NCBI RefSeq assembly: GCF_000009625.1
Contig: NC_002678.2
Span: 1,178,001-1,242,000 of the forward strand
DNA: 64,000 bases
Source: Mesorhizobium japonicum MAFF 303099
GTDB taxonomy: Bacteria; Pseudomonadota; Alphaproteobacteria; Rhizobiales; Rhizobiaceae
Direction of reading: 5' to 3'
A program made the translations under genes and the position numbers. This document shows positions 19,084 to 29,109 of this stretch, in pieces; position 1 is the stretch's first letter, and each line of letters begins with the position of its first letter. Under the pieces are notes generated by a model. That model had not been told where the DNA came from. It saw nothing but the letters and a program-made list of their open reading frames with translations, and ran no database searches.

Positions 19084-19124
19084 TTGCCCACGCGCCTTCC
19101 TACGAGAATGAGTGCCTTTTTCAT
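19074..19124 (-). CDS. ilvIH leader peptide (attenuation peptide)
   Basis: A 16-residue open frame, MKKALILVGRRVGKAV, ends in TAA. Six of the sixteen residues are Leu, Ile or Val, the end products of the pathway it precedes; a LILV run lies at positions 5-8. It sits 133 bases before ilvI and is followed by a stop-codon hairpin and a terminator. The probable action is that scarce charged branched-chain tRNAs stall the ribosome at these codons, preventing terminator formation. The ATG is only about eight bases past the -10 box, so the message may be leaderless, as known for the rhizobial trp leader. It is too short for normal gene callers. Confidence 0.8.
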   Translation of the reverse strand: MKKALILVGRRVGKAV

Positions 19125-19440
19125 GGTCGCGGACACTACGGGCCGGCAAGGCGCCCTGTCAACGGCAAAAATCGAGCCGGCGATGAAGGCGCTTCCCAAT
19201 TCGACAAATGCGCCGTCACGATTTCGCGATGGACACCGCATCGCGCCGACACCACACCACCGCCCTTCGCAAGAGCGCTCCAAACCGGCTCAGAAACAGC
19301 GTTCTCCGGATAAGTCCTTGAAGCCACGCGAAACTATGGTGGGGCGTGACGAAGCCCGTCCTCTCTGCCGATACTTCATCGTCCGGCTTGCAAGTCGGGA
19401 GGAGCCACCATGACGGCCTGGATTTCACGGAGGAAAACTT
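19125..19440. other. Intergenic region between the ilv leader and the FMO-like gene
   Basis: These 316 bases hold the ilv promoter described separately at their left end and a GGAGG ribosome site for the FMO-like gene at the right end (about 19430). Open frames across it have no ribosome site or recognisable homology. No other element was seen. Confidence 0.6.
19133..19162 (-). promoter_or_regulatory. Sigma-70-type promoter of the ilv leader
   Basis: On the minus strand a TTGACA box (19157-19162) is followed by an 18-base spacer and TAGTGT (19133-19138). Initiation would fall at about 19124-19126, at or next to the leader ATG. The -35 is a perfect consensus; the -10 matches at the main positions. 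Confidence 0.7.
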
Positions 19441-21243
19441 ATGCTCGACAAGGCCCCAAGCAAGAAACTGTCCGACCTGCTCGACCAATTCGGCGGCGCC
19501 CTGGCCGCCAATGACATCGACAAGGCCATCGGTTGTTTCCAGGAGGATTGCTACTGGCGCGACCTCGTCACCTTCACCTGGAACATCAAGACCATGGAAG
19601 GCAAGGACCAGATCCGCGACATGCTGAAGAGCCAGCTGTCGAAGACGAAGCCGGCACATTGGGCGCTCGCCAAGGGCGAGGACGCGACCGAGAGCGGCGG
19701 GCTGATCGAGGGCTGGATCAGTTTCGAGACCGAAGTCGCGCGCGGCTTTGGCCATATCAGGCTTAAGGACGGCAAGATCTGGACGCTGCTGACCACCATG
19801 GTCGAATTGAAAGGCCACGAGGAACCGGCCGGCTTCGCACGGCCGATGGGCGCCAAGCATGGCTCGGGCAAGAACCGTCCGACATGGAAGGAAGAGCGCG
19901 AGAAGGAGGCGGCCGAGCTCGGCTTCAAGACGCAGCCCTACACGCTCATCATCGGCGGCGGCCAGGGCGGCATCGCGCTCGGCGCGCGGCTGCGGCAGCT
20001 CGGTGTGCCGACCATCATCGTCGAGAAGAACGAGCGGGCGGGCGACAGCTGGCGCAAGCGTTACAAGTCGCTCTGCCTGCACGATCCGGTCTGGTACGAC
20101 CATCTGCCCTATATCGATTTCCCGAAGAACTGGCCGGTCTTCTCACCCAAGGACAAGATCGGCGACTGGCTGGAAATGTACACCAAGGTGATGGAGCTGA
20201 ACTACTGGTCCTCGACGGAGGCCAAGAGCGCCTCCTATGACGACAAGACGAAGGAATGGACCGTCGTCGTCCGCCGCGACGGCAAGGACATCACCTTGAA
20301 GCCGAAGCAATTGGTGCTGGCGACCGGACAATCCGGCAAGGCCAATCTGCCGAAATTCAAGGGTATGGAGACCTTCAAGGGCGATCAGCACCACTCCTCG
20401 AAGCACCCCGGCCCCGATGACTATGCCGGGAAAAGAGCCGTCGTCATCGGCTCCAACAATTCCGCCCATGACATCGCGGCGGCCCTTTGGGAGGCCGGCG
20501 CCGACGTCACCATGGTGCAACGCTCGAGCACCCATATCTCCAGATCCGACACGTTGATGGAGATCGGACTGGGTTCGCTCTATTCGGAGCAGGCGCTGCA
20601 GAATGGTATCACCACGGCCAAGGCCGATCTCATCTTCGCCTCCCTGCCCTACAAGATCCTGCACGAGTTCCAGATCCCGGCCTATGCCGAGATGAAGAAA
20701 CGCGACGCGGCGTTCTACAAGGGACTGGAAAAGGCCGGTTTCATGCTCGACTGGGGCGACGACGAGTCCGGCCTGTTCATGAAGTACCTCAGGCGCGGCT
20801 CAGGCTATTATATCGACGTCGGCGCCTCCCAGCTGATCATCGATGGCTCAATCAAGCTGAAGAGCGGCGTCGACGTCGAAGAGATCAAGCAGCATTCGGT
20901 TCTGCTCAGTGACGGATCCGAACTGCCCGCGGACCTCATCGTCTACGCCACCGGCTATGGCTCGATGAACGGCTGGGCCGCCGATCTGATCTCGCGCGAA
21001 ACCGCCGACAAGGTCGGCAAATGCTGGGGCCTCGGCTCCAACACCACCAAGGATCCCGGCCCCTGGGAAGGCGAGTTGCGCAACATGTGGAAGCCGACGC
21101 AGCAGGAAGCCTTGTGGTTCCATGGCGGCAATCTGCACCAGTCGCGCCACTATTCGCAGTTCCTGTCGCTGCAATTGAAGGCCAGGCATGCCGGCTTGCC
21201 AACGCCGGTCTACGGGCTGCAGAAGGTGCATCACAAGGGATAG
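19441..21243 (+). CDS. Flavin-containing monooxygenase with N-terminal SnoaL-like domain
   Basis: A 600-aa two-domain protein. Residues 1-130 look like a SnoaL/NTF2 fold (DLLDQFGGALAANDIDKAIG... WRDLVTFTWNI). From about 165 there is an FMO/YUCCA-like class B monooxygenase: FAD motif IIGGGQGGIALGARL at 170-184, then the NADPH motif VVIGSNNSAHDIAAAL, and YATGYGSM near the C-terminus. It probably oxygenates or oxidises an unknown small molecule using NADPH, FAD and O2. YUCCA-like enzymes make indole-3-acetic acid, but that is only a possibility here. The start is fixed by GGAGG at 19429-19433. A bidirectional terminator follows it. Confidence 0.85.
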   Translation: MLDKAPSKKLSDLLDQFGGALAANDIDKAIGCFQEDCYWRDLVTFTWNIKTMEGKDQIRDMLKSQLSKTKPAHWALAKGEDATESGGLIEGWISFETEVARGFGHIRLKDGKIWTLLTTMVELKGHEEPAGFARPMGAKHGSGKNRPTWKEEREKEAAELGFKTQPYTLIIGGGQGGIALGARLRQLGVPTIIVEKNERAGDSWRKRYKSLCLHDPVWYDHLPYIDFPKNWPVFSPKDKIGDWLEMYTKVMELNYWSSTEAKSASYDDKTKEWTVVVRRDGKDITLKPKQLVLATGQSGKANLPKFKGMETFKGDQHHSSKHPGPDDYAGKRAVVIGSNNSAHDIAAALWEAGADVTMVQRSSTHISRSDTLMEIGLGSLYSEQALQNGITTAKADLIFASLPYKILHEFQIPAYAEMKKRDAAFYKGLEKAGFMLDWGDDESGLFMKYLRRGSGYYIDVGASQLIIDGSIKLKSGVDVEEIKQHSVLLSDGSELPADLIVYATGYGSMNGWAADLISRETADKVGKCWGLGSNTTKDPGPWEGELRNMWKPTQQEALWFHGGNLHQSRHYSQFLSLQLKARHAGLPTPVYGLQKVHHKG

Positions 21244-21288
21244 CCGGCAAGCGCGGGAGGTTTTCCGCCATCCCGCATCGGCAATGAG

Positions 21289-21323
21289 AAACCCCGCGCG
21301 GCATCTCCGCTGCGCGGGGTTTC
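21289..21323. terminator. Bidirectional intrinsic terminator
   Basis: AAACCCCGCGC and GCGCGGGGTTT form an 11-bp stem around a GGCATCTCCGCT-type loop, with A and T runs at the ends. It separates the convergent FMO-like and PcfJ-like genes. Confidence 0.85.
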
Positions 21324-21326
21324 GTT

Positions 21327-22487
21327 TCAGTCACGCAGCATCACCCCCCGCGCCTTGGCCCAGCGCTCGAGGATCTTGCGTTCATCCGGCGTAGCCAGAC
21401 GATTGCCGAAACCGCGCACCTGCACCGCCCGATGCTGTGGATCGAGCTCGATCGTCAGCAAGCATTCGATCTTGCCGAGCGCCTTGCGCCGCAGCGTCCA
21501 GATCGAGGCGTAGCCGCCAATGCATTTGGTCGCGTAGGACGACACGCAGTGATGCATCGCCCTCGACTCGGCAACGAGATCCTCCGCCGTCTTCAGCTGG
21601 CGGACAGAGAACCACTCGCCATGCGCCCTCGCTTCCTTGGGCGGCGGATGCCATTCCCAATCCTGCAGGCGCGAGCCGGCCCATGCGTTGTTTTGCGCCG
21701 GTGCGCCGGCAGCGGGTTGAGCCCGCGCGGCGGCACGCCGGCGCATCGCCTCGATGCGTTCGATCGCGGCAAGGTCGCGATGCCAATCCGACATCTGCCG
21801 GTTCAGCGAGGCAAGCGTGCGGCCCTTCAGGCTATACGCCTTGTCGCGCCGGTGCATGGCGGCGATATAGTCGCTGAGGTCGTCGATCTCCTCCTTCGAC
21901 GTTGGCTGCCCGCAGAAGAAGCGAACCACCTCGCGCCAGAAGGCCAGATCGCCACGCGGCGTGCGCGCGATCTTGGTGCGCGCAAGGCGAGCGGCCAGTC
22001 CGCAATCCTCGGTGTAGGAGCGAGCAATCGCGAACCAGAACGCCTCGTCGAACGTGAAATCGCCAGACAGGTTGAGGAAGCAATGCACCTCCTTGCGCGA
22101 CAGCCACGCATTGGCGCCTGCCTTGTAGAGCGACCCACCACCTGCAACCACGACGTACCAGGCAAGGCGAAGCGCGATCTCCTGGCCATCCAGCCCCGAC
22201 CGATCCAGCCAGATGGCCTCGAGCGCGGCCGAAACCGGATAGCGCGCATAGAGGTAGCGCGCAGCCGCCAGCCGCAGCCGCGCCGGGTCGCGCGTCTTCA
22301 GCTTCGGACGCCACAAGGCCCTGTCGCGGATCGCCACGCCGGCATGACCTCGGCGTACCTCGTCGAGCGCCCGTTCGAAATCCGGAGCAGGGCGCGGCAT
22401 GGCGCAAACCCGCCGCAGCGATGCTTGATATGCTTCAATGCGTTGGCGCTCGGCGTCCTGCCTGCGCTGGATCATGGACCTGGCCAT
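21327..22487 (-). CDS. PcfJ-like domain protein
   Basis: A 386-aa protein of unknown function. The C-terminal third shows the PcfJ-like pattern: EDLVAESRAMHHCVSSYATKC at about residues 300-320, then YASIWTLRR, IELDPQHRAVQVRGFGNR and a basic end. The MHHCV core is the most conserved part of the family. The N-terminus has many Arg-rich helices. PcfJ was named from an enterococcal conjugative plasmid, but chromosomal copies without conjugation genes are common in rhizobia, and no conjugation genes are near. The start at 22487 (MARSMIQRR) was chosen because upstream translation to 22658 looks non-coding. Confidence 0.7.
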   Translation of the reverse strand: MARSMIQRRQDAERQRIEAYQASLRRVCAMPRPAPDFERALDEVRRGHAGVAIRDRALWRPKLKTRDPARLRLAAARYLYARYPVSAALEAIWLDRSGLDGQEIALRLAWYVVVAGGGSLYKAGANAWLSRKEVHCFLNLSGDFTFDEAFWFAIARSYTEDCGLAARLARTKIARTPRGDLAFWREVVRFFCGQPTSKEEIDDLSDYIAAMHRRDKAYSLKGRTLASLNRQMSDWHRDLAAIERIEAMRRRAAARAQPAAGAPAQNNAWAGSRLQDWEWHPPPKEARAHGEWFSVRQLKTAEDLVAESRAMHHCVSSYATKCIGGYASIWTLRRKALGKIECLLTIELDPQHRAVQVRGFGNRLATPDERKILERWAKARGVMLRD

Positions 22488-22974
22488 GGCCGTCTTTCCC
22501 GATTGGAACCCTGTCAGCCGCACGCAATTCCAGCGCCGGCACGGAATGTGTCGATCTGGATTGGCGTGACATTTGACAGGTCTCCTCTGGGATGACGGGT
22601 TGGAACGGGCAGGCTCTCTAGGCCCGCAGAAACTTTCGTGCAAGAGCCAATCTTTCAATATTTACAAGGGCCTGAGGGAGTGTTGCAAAGCCGCATCTCA
22701 GGCCTTCAGACAGCCACCGTCGTCGGCCGGGAGCGTCGGCTCCCACCGTTCATTGATCTCAGCGGCATCGATACAGTCGCGGACAATGGCCGCGGCAACG
22801 CATCGCAGCTTGGCGGCCGTCAGATCGTCAGGAAATGGAATCCGCTGTGGTGCGGATCAGCCCGTTCGACCGCCGTGGAGGCGCGAAATGCGTGAACAAG
22901 TTCTCATCATGCCTCCTTCAAGAGTGTGGTCGATACGGGTGCGGCGGATGAAAAAGGCCGCATGTTGGGCGCGG
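22488..22974. other. 487-base region with no supported gene
   Basis: Between the PcfJ-like gene and the small frame at 22975. Open frames on both strands lack ribosome sites and recognisable content. No tRNA, strong hairpin or repeat was seen. It probably holds the promoter of the PcfJ-like gene and possible gene debris. Confidence 0.5.
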
Positions 22975-23175
22975 CTAATACTCCGGACCCATCCCGACAG
23001 CAATATGGCGCGCTCGGCCGGCATCGGCCGGCTCGAACGAACCGACCGCGCCGAACAGGCTTGGCTCACCTTGGGATACCATCAGTCGTTCGGCGCTAGC
23101 GCCACGCAAACGCTCGCGACAGCGCTCCGGCCGGAATGCCATCACCGCATTGTCACCGTCGAAACAGAAACACAT
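22975..23175 (-). CDS. Possible small Cys-containing protein downstream of tmpB
   Basis: A 66-residue frame starting MCFCFDGDNAVMAF. It is unrecognised. In its favour, AGGAGG lies six bases before the ATG, and it begins only 27 bases after the tmpB stop on the same strand, so it could be a third operon gene. Against it, the C-terminal half looks like random high-GC translation. Treat as tentative. Confidence 0.3.
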   Translation of the reverse strand: MCFCFDGDNAVMAFRPERCRERLRGASAERLMVSQGEPSLFGAVGSFEPADAGRARHIAVGMGPEY

Positions 23176-23202
23176 GGGCTGCCTCCTGCCTGCAGGGTTG
23201 CA

Positions 23203-25019
<1,817 letters not shown>

Positions 25020-25053
25020 TTATCATTTTTTGGCCAAAGACCACAAATTTCTA

Positions 25054-25941
25054 ATGCCTCGAAAACCCATTCCCGCCCTGCCTCCCCTCGACTGGCTGCG
25101 CAGTTTCGAGGCTGCGGCACGGCTGTCGAATTTCACGGCGGCCGCGGCCGAACTCGGCCTGACCCAGGCGGCCGTCAGCCAGCATATCCGGCTGCTCGAG
25201 GAGCGGTTGAAGACGCGCCTGTTCTCGCGGCTGGCGCGCGGCGTCGCACTGTCGCCGGAGGGTGCCGCCTATCTGCCGCACATCCAGTCGGCTTTCGCCA
25301 CCATCTCCAGCAGCACGACGGAACTGTTCGAGCCGCGCGCTGTGCAGACCGTGTCGATCCGGGTGCCGATCTCTTTCGCCTTGCTTATCCTGGTCCCGGC
25401 GCTGCCCGATCTCGCCGAGGCGCTGCCGCGCATCCAGCTCGATCTGGTGACGATCCATCGGCCGACCGACTATGATTTGCCGGGATCCGCGCTCGACATC
25501 CGTTTCGGCAACGGCTCCTTTCCCGGACGCGAGGCCGGCAGGCTGACTGCCGAGCGGCTTGTGCCGGTGGCTAGTCCAGCGCTGGCCGGTGCCGCCGACT
25601 GGACGGCCCTGCCGCTGCTTCTGGTCGCCGGTGCGCGCGAAATGTGGGCGGAATGGTTCGCGGCAGCCGGACTGGCCGGCCACCCCCAACGATCGCACCG
25701 CTTCGACAGTTTCGTCGCGGCGATGGAAGCGGCGAGCGCCGGCGCCGGCGTGCTTCTGGGGTCGCGGCCGCTTGTTGACGCGGCGCTGAGGAACAGGACC
25801 CTGGTGCCGCTTTCCGATTTCGAGCTCTCCAGCAGCTCAGGCCATTTTCTGACCAGCGCATCGACCGCGCGCCTGACCAGCGCCGAACAGGATTTCCGCC
25901 AGTGGCTGCTGGGGCACCTGTCCAGAAAGGCCCCGGCCTGA
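25054..25941 (+). CDS. LysR-family transcriptional regulator (GcvA-like)
   Basis: A 295-aa LysR protein. The N-terminal helix-turn-helix reads LDWLRSFEAAARLSNFTAAAAELGLTQAAVSQHIRLLEERL at about residues 12-52, followed by a periplasmic-binding-like effector domain. The PLDWLRSFEAAAR opening is that of the GcvA/AmpR subgroup. It is divergent from tmpA, with 118 bases between the starts that include an AT-rich stretch, so it probably controls the phosphonate genes; the effector may be the phosphonate or a product. The ATG at 25054 is used because upstream translation overlaps tmpA and shows no homology. Confidence 0.9.
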   Translation: MPRKPIPALPPLDWLRSFEAAARLSNFTAAAAELGLTQAAVSQHIRLLEERLKTRLFSRLARGVALSPEGAAYLPHIQSAFATISSSTTELFEPRAVQTVSIRVPISFALLILVPALPDLAEALPRIQLDLVTIHRPTDYDLPGSALDIRFGNGSFPGREAGRLTAERLVPVASPALAGAADWTALPLLLVAGAREMWAEWFAAAGLAGHPQRSHRFDSFVAAMEAASAGAGVLLGSRPLVDAALRNRTLVPLSDFELSSSSGHFLTSASTARLTSAEQDFRQWLLGHLSRKAPA

Positions 25942-26017
25942 TCGTCACGGTCTGGCGCGATGTGGCGCCGACACGCTTCCAGCAGATCAGCGTGCCGATC
26001 AGCCCGCCATGCCGGCG

Positions 26018-26326
26018 TCAATCGAGATGGCGCACGCGGCGTCGCTTGCGCGCGGCCTTGATGGCAGCGATGCGCTCGGTGTCTTCTTCCCGGAGATGCC
26101 GTCCACGCTCGAGGATCTCGAGCGTGTATTCCTCGTAGGTCAGGCCCAGCCGTTCGGCCTTGTCCATGCGCATCAGCATCACCTCGCGGCTCGGCGCCTT
26201 CCATGCCTTGGCGTGCGCGGCCTGCCAGGCCAGGAAGATGAAGGGATCGCCTTTGCCCCAGGGTGGCCCCTTGTATTCATCAAGAGGCGGCCCCCCATTA
26301 TGGGAGCGCTTTGGCCGTCTCGCCAT
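26018..26326 (-). CDS. Conserved rhizobial hypothetical protein with NGGPPLDE motif
   Basis: A 102-aa basic protein starting MARRPKRSHNGGPPLDEYKGPPWG and ending in an Arg/Lys-rich helix (IKAARKRRRVRHLD). The SHNGGPPLDE opening recurs in many small rhizobial proteins as I recall, but no function is known to me. Its start lies four bases after the end of the XRE-cupin gene, on the same strand, so the two are probably one transcript. The C-terminal positive charge suggests nucleic-acid or membrane contact (inference). Confidence 0.65.
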   Translation of the reverse strand: MARRPKRSHNGGPPLDEYKGPPWGKGDPFIFLAWQAAHAKAWKAPSREVMLMRMDKAERLGLTYEEYTLEILERGRHLREEDTERIAAIKAARKRRRVRHLD

Positions 26327-26330
26327 GATC

Positions 26331-26894
26331 TCAGCCCCTGACCAGCGCGACGAGATAGTCGGCGCCTGCCTCCAGGGCATGGAAAGTGCAGTCCGATGGC
26401 GCGCCGAGCGCCAGGCAGTCCCCGGGCTCCAGCCTGTGCACCACATCGCCTTCGGTGAATTCGAGCCGTCCGGCAATCAGCCAGATCTGCTGCTTGATGA
26501 AGGCATAGGAGGCCGCCGGCAGGCTGACCCTGGCGCCCGCCGGCAGATGCACCTTGACCAGTTCGAGCGGCATGTCGCTGGCCGGTGACAGATGTCGCCT
26601 GACATAGCCTGTATCGGGATCGCGCCACGCCGGCTGGTCTGCTTCGCGCAACAGCCCGCCGCCTTGCAATTCCGCGCGCGCGATGAGGGTCGACAGCGTC
26701 ATGCCGAAAGCCGCCGCGATGCGCACCAGAAGGGTCGCCGTCGGGCTGGTCATGCCGCGCTCGATCGTGCTCAACATGGCCTTGGAGACACCGGACCGCT
26801 CGGCAAGCTCGGCCAGCGACCAGTCCCGCATGACCCTCTCCGCGTGGATCCGTCTGCCAATGGTCGAAGAAATATCGTTCGCTATATCATCCAT
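26331..26894 (-). CDS. XRE-family regulator with C-terminal cupin domain
   Basis: A 187-aa regulator. Residues 10-65 form an XRE helix-turn-helix (LAELAERSGVSKAMLSTIERGMTSPTATLLVRIAAAFGM). Residues about 100-187 form a small cupin with WLIAGRLEFTEGDVVHRLEPGDCLALG. Proteins of this build often repress amino-acid or polyamine catabolism or efflux genes. The start at ATG 26894 was chosen because MDDIANDISSTIGRRI matches the family; the frame extends to 26945. The target is unknown; a divergent gene (HerA-like) starts 136 bases away. Confidence 0.87.
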   Translation of the reverse strand: MDDIANDISSTIGRRIHAERVMRDWSLAELAERSGVSKAMLSTIERGMTSPTATLLVRIAAAFGMTLSTLIARAELQGGGLLREADQPAWRDPDTGYVRRHLSPASDMPLELVKVHLPAGARVSLPAASYAFIKQQIWLIAGRLEFTEGDVVHRLEPGDCLALGAPSDCTFHALEAGADYLVALVRG

Positions 26895-27030
26895 TCGTCC
26901 ATTATAGCGAAAGACAGGGATCGGAGAAGAGCCATTTCGCGACAATTTTCGCCAGGCACTTAATCCTCTCTACACCATCCGACCTCATCCGACCTTAACC
27001 CCGTTCCGCTAGGGTCCGATCTCCAGGGAA

Positions 27031-28881
27031 ATGGGGATTGGCCTGTCCATGTTTGTCGAACGCGAAGCTTCCGTTGGAGAGCCGACATTGCAGGAGCGCC
27101 GCGACGCGGAGCAGAATGACCGGCGCATCCTGGGCAATGTCGTGCAATGCGACGGCGCGCGCGCCACAATCAGCGCCTATGCGGACGATGTCGACGGCGC
27201 GGTGACCGGCCTGTGGACGGTCGGCAAGATGATTTCCATCAATCTGGGCACGACGCGAACCGTTGGCCTGGTCTATGGCATCGGCAAGTCGGACCGCGCC
27301 TGGAGCAATGAAGGCCAGAACGCTATCGAGGTCAGCATCGAGCTGATCGGCGAAGTGCGCGATGGTGCCGAGCCCGGCGCCAAGCCGATCTTCGACCGTG
27401 GCATCACCACCTATCCGCATATCGGCGCGGTCGCACACCGCATCCGCAGCCGCGACCTGCAGGCCGTCTACGACCTGGCCGGTCGCCATTCCATCACCAT
27501 CGGCTCGCTGTCGCAGGATGAGGCGATCGCCGCCAACATCGCCATCGACGACACGCTGGCGCGCCATTTCGCCATTGTCGGCACCACCGGCGTCGGCAAG
27601 TCCACCGCCGTCTCGCTGCTGCTGCGCAAATCGATCGCGGCGCGACCGGACCTGCGCATCCTGATCCTCGACCCGCACAATGAATTCGCGGCGTCACTGC
27701 CGGAATATTGCGTCAAGGTCGATTCCAAGACGCTCGACCTGCCGTTCTGGATGTTCAAGCTCGAGGAATTCGCCGAGGTGCTGTTTCGCGGCCGTGAAAC
27801 GGTGCCGGAAGAGATCGACGCCCTGCGCGACCTCATTCCGCTGGCCAAGAGCCTCTACCGCAACCCGAATTCAGGCGCCTATCTCAGGCGCGGCAACGAT
27901 GCGCTGACCGCCGATACGCCGGTGCCTTACCGCATCGCCGATCTGCTCAAGCAGATCGACGAGCGCATGGGCATGCTCGAAAGCAAGAACGAGCGCCCGA
28001 CGCTCAAATCGCTGAAGACGCGCATCGAATCGGCGTCCGCCGATCCACGCTATCGCTTCATGTTCAGTTCGCGCCTGATCGAGGACACCATCCACGAGAC
28101 GATCGGCAACATTTTTCGCGTGCCGCATCATGGTCGCCCCGTGACCTGCTTCGAGATGGCCGGCATGCCTTCCGAGGTGGTCAACTCCGTTTGTTCGGTG
28201 CTGGCGCGCCTGGCCTTCGACCTCGCTCTGTGGAGCGAAGGCAAGCTTCAACTGTTGTTGCTGTGCGAGGAAGCGCATCGCTACATGCCGGCCGATCCGC
28301 GTCTTGGCTTCGCGCCGACCAGGCACGCGCTGTCGCGCATCGCCAAGGAAGGCCGCAAATATGGCTGCTATCTCGGCGTCGTCACCCAGCGCCCCGGCGA
28401 GCTTGACCCGACCATCCTGTCGCAGTGCTCGACCTTCTTCGCCATGCGGCTCGCCAACGAACAAGACCAGGCGATCATCCGCTCGGCCATCGCTGACTCC
28501 TCCGCCTCCACGCTTGCCTTCCTGTCGTCCATGGGACAGCGCGAAGCCATCGCCTTCGGTGAAGGCGTGGCGACGACCATGCGACTGAAATTCGAGAGAC
28601 TGCCCAGCCACCTGCTTCCCGGCACGGCCAAACGTGAAGAGACCGAGTCGCCAAGGGCTGGCGACGATGTCGACCTGGTGGCGATCGTCGAGCGCCTGCG
28701 CAACGTGCCGAAACCGACGCCGCAGGCGATGGCCTTCGCCGAAGTGGTCGATTCCGGCCGCCAGGCCGGCGATCCCGACTACCGCAAGCCGGCAACCGGC
28801 CGCGTGCAATCAGACGACGATTTCGACATGCGCTACGGCCTGAAGCCCGCCACCTTCGGCCTGCGCCCCCAGAACGACTGA
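27031..28881 (+). CDS. HerA-like ATPase/DNA translocase (DUF87)
   Basis: A 616-aa hexameric-type ATPase. An N-terminal beta-barrel region (HAS-barrel-like) covers about 30-120. Walker A is GTTGVGKST at 184-192, LILDPHNEFAA follows beta-3, and a Walker B-like LLLLCEEAHRYMP is near 405-417, then VVTQRPGELDPTILSQC with the sensor. Archaeal HerA works with the NurA nuclease in end resection, and bacterial HerA proteins also appear in anti-phage pairs with SIR2 or DUF4297 partners; neither partner is adjacent here. Alternatively it is a housekeeping DNA pump in rhizobia. An internal ATG at 27049 (MFVEREAS) may be the true start. Confidence 0.85.
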   Translation: MGIGLSMFVEREASVGEPTLQERRDAEQNDRRILGNVVQCDGARATISAYADDVDGAVTGLWTVGKMISINLGTTRTVGLVYGIGKSDRAWSNEGQNAIEVSIELIGEVRDGAEPGAKPIFDRGITTYPHIGAVAHRIRSRDLQAVYDLAGRHSITIGSLSQDEAIAANIAIDDTLARHFAIVGTTGVGKSTAVSLLLRKSIAARPDLRILILDPHNEFAASLPEYCVKVDSKTLDLPFWMFKLEEFAEVLFRGRETVPEEIDALRDLIPLAKSLYRNPNSGAYLRRGNDALTADTPVPYRIADLLKQIDERMGMLESKNERPTLKSLKTRIESASADPRYRFMFSSRLIEDTIHETIGNIFRVPHHGRPVTCFEMAGMPSEVVNSVCSVLARLAFDLALWSEGKLQLLLLCEEAHRYMPADPRLGFAPTRHALSRIAKEGRKYGCYLGVVTQRPGELDPTILSQCSTFFAMRLANEQDQAIIRSAIADSSASTLAFLSSMGQREAIAFGEGVATTMRLKFERLPSHLLPGTAKREETESPRAGDDVDLVAIVERLRNVPKPTPQAMAFAEVVDSGRQAGDPDYRKPATGRVQSDDDFDMRYGLKPATFGLRPQND

Positions 28882-29109
28882 ACCCCGAGCGTCACGACCA
28901 TTTGCTTGGCAGTAGTGAGAAGCCGCGCATCACGCTTCCGGGCATAGGCTTCGTTGGAAAGCTTGGGTAAATCCCGTTAGGAAATTCGTCAGGCTGAGTC
29001 GATTGGTGTCGACTTCGAGAACCGGAGCGGAGCGGACATTGAGTACGTGAGCACCGGAAGCGCAGAGCCGGCATCAAGCGACCAGCATCACGAATTTAGT
29101 GGCGGGATT
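28882..29109. other. Intergenic region with an inverted repeat, possible dispersed repeat remnant
   Basis: Contains AGTCGA-N6-TCGACT at 28997-29014, followed by a purine-rich tract (about 29015-29105) that ends close to the stop of the diguanylate cyclase gene. The latter tract reminds me of a dispersed rhizobial intergenic sequence, but this could not be checked. No gene was recognised. Confidence 0.35.

Noticed and set aside
21327..22487. PcfJ-like gene as a sign of a conjugative element
   Set aside because: No relaxase, coupling protein, type IV secretion, integrase or attachment site is nearby, and chromosomal PcfJ-like genes occur in rhizobia.
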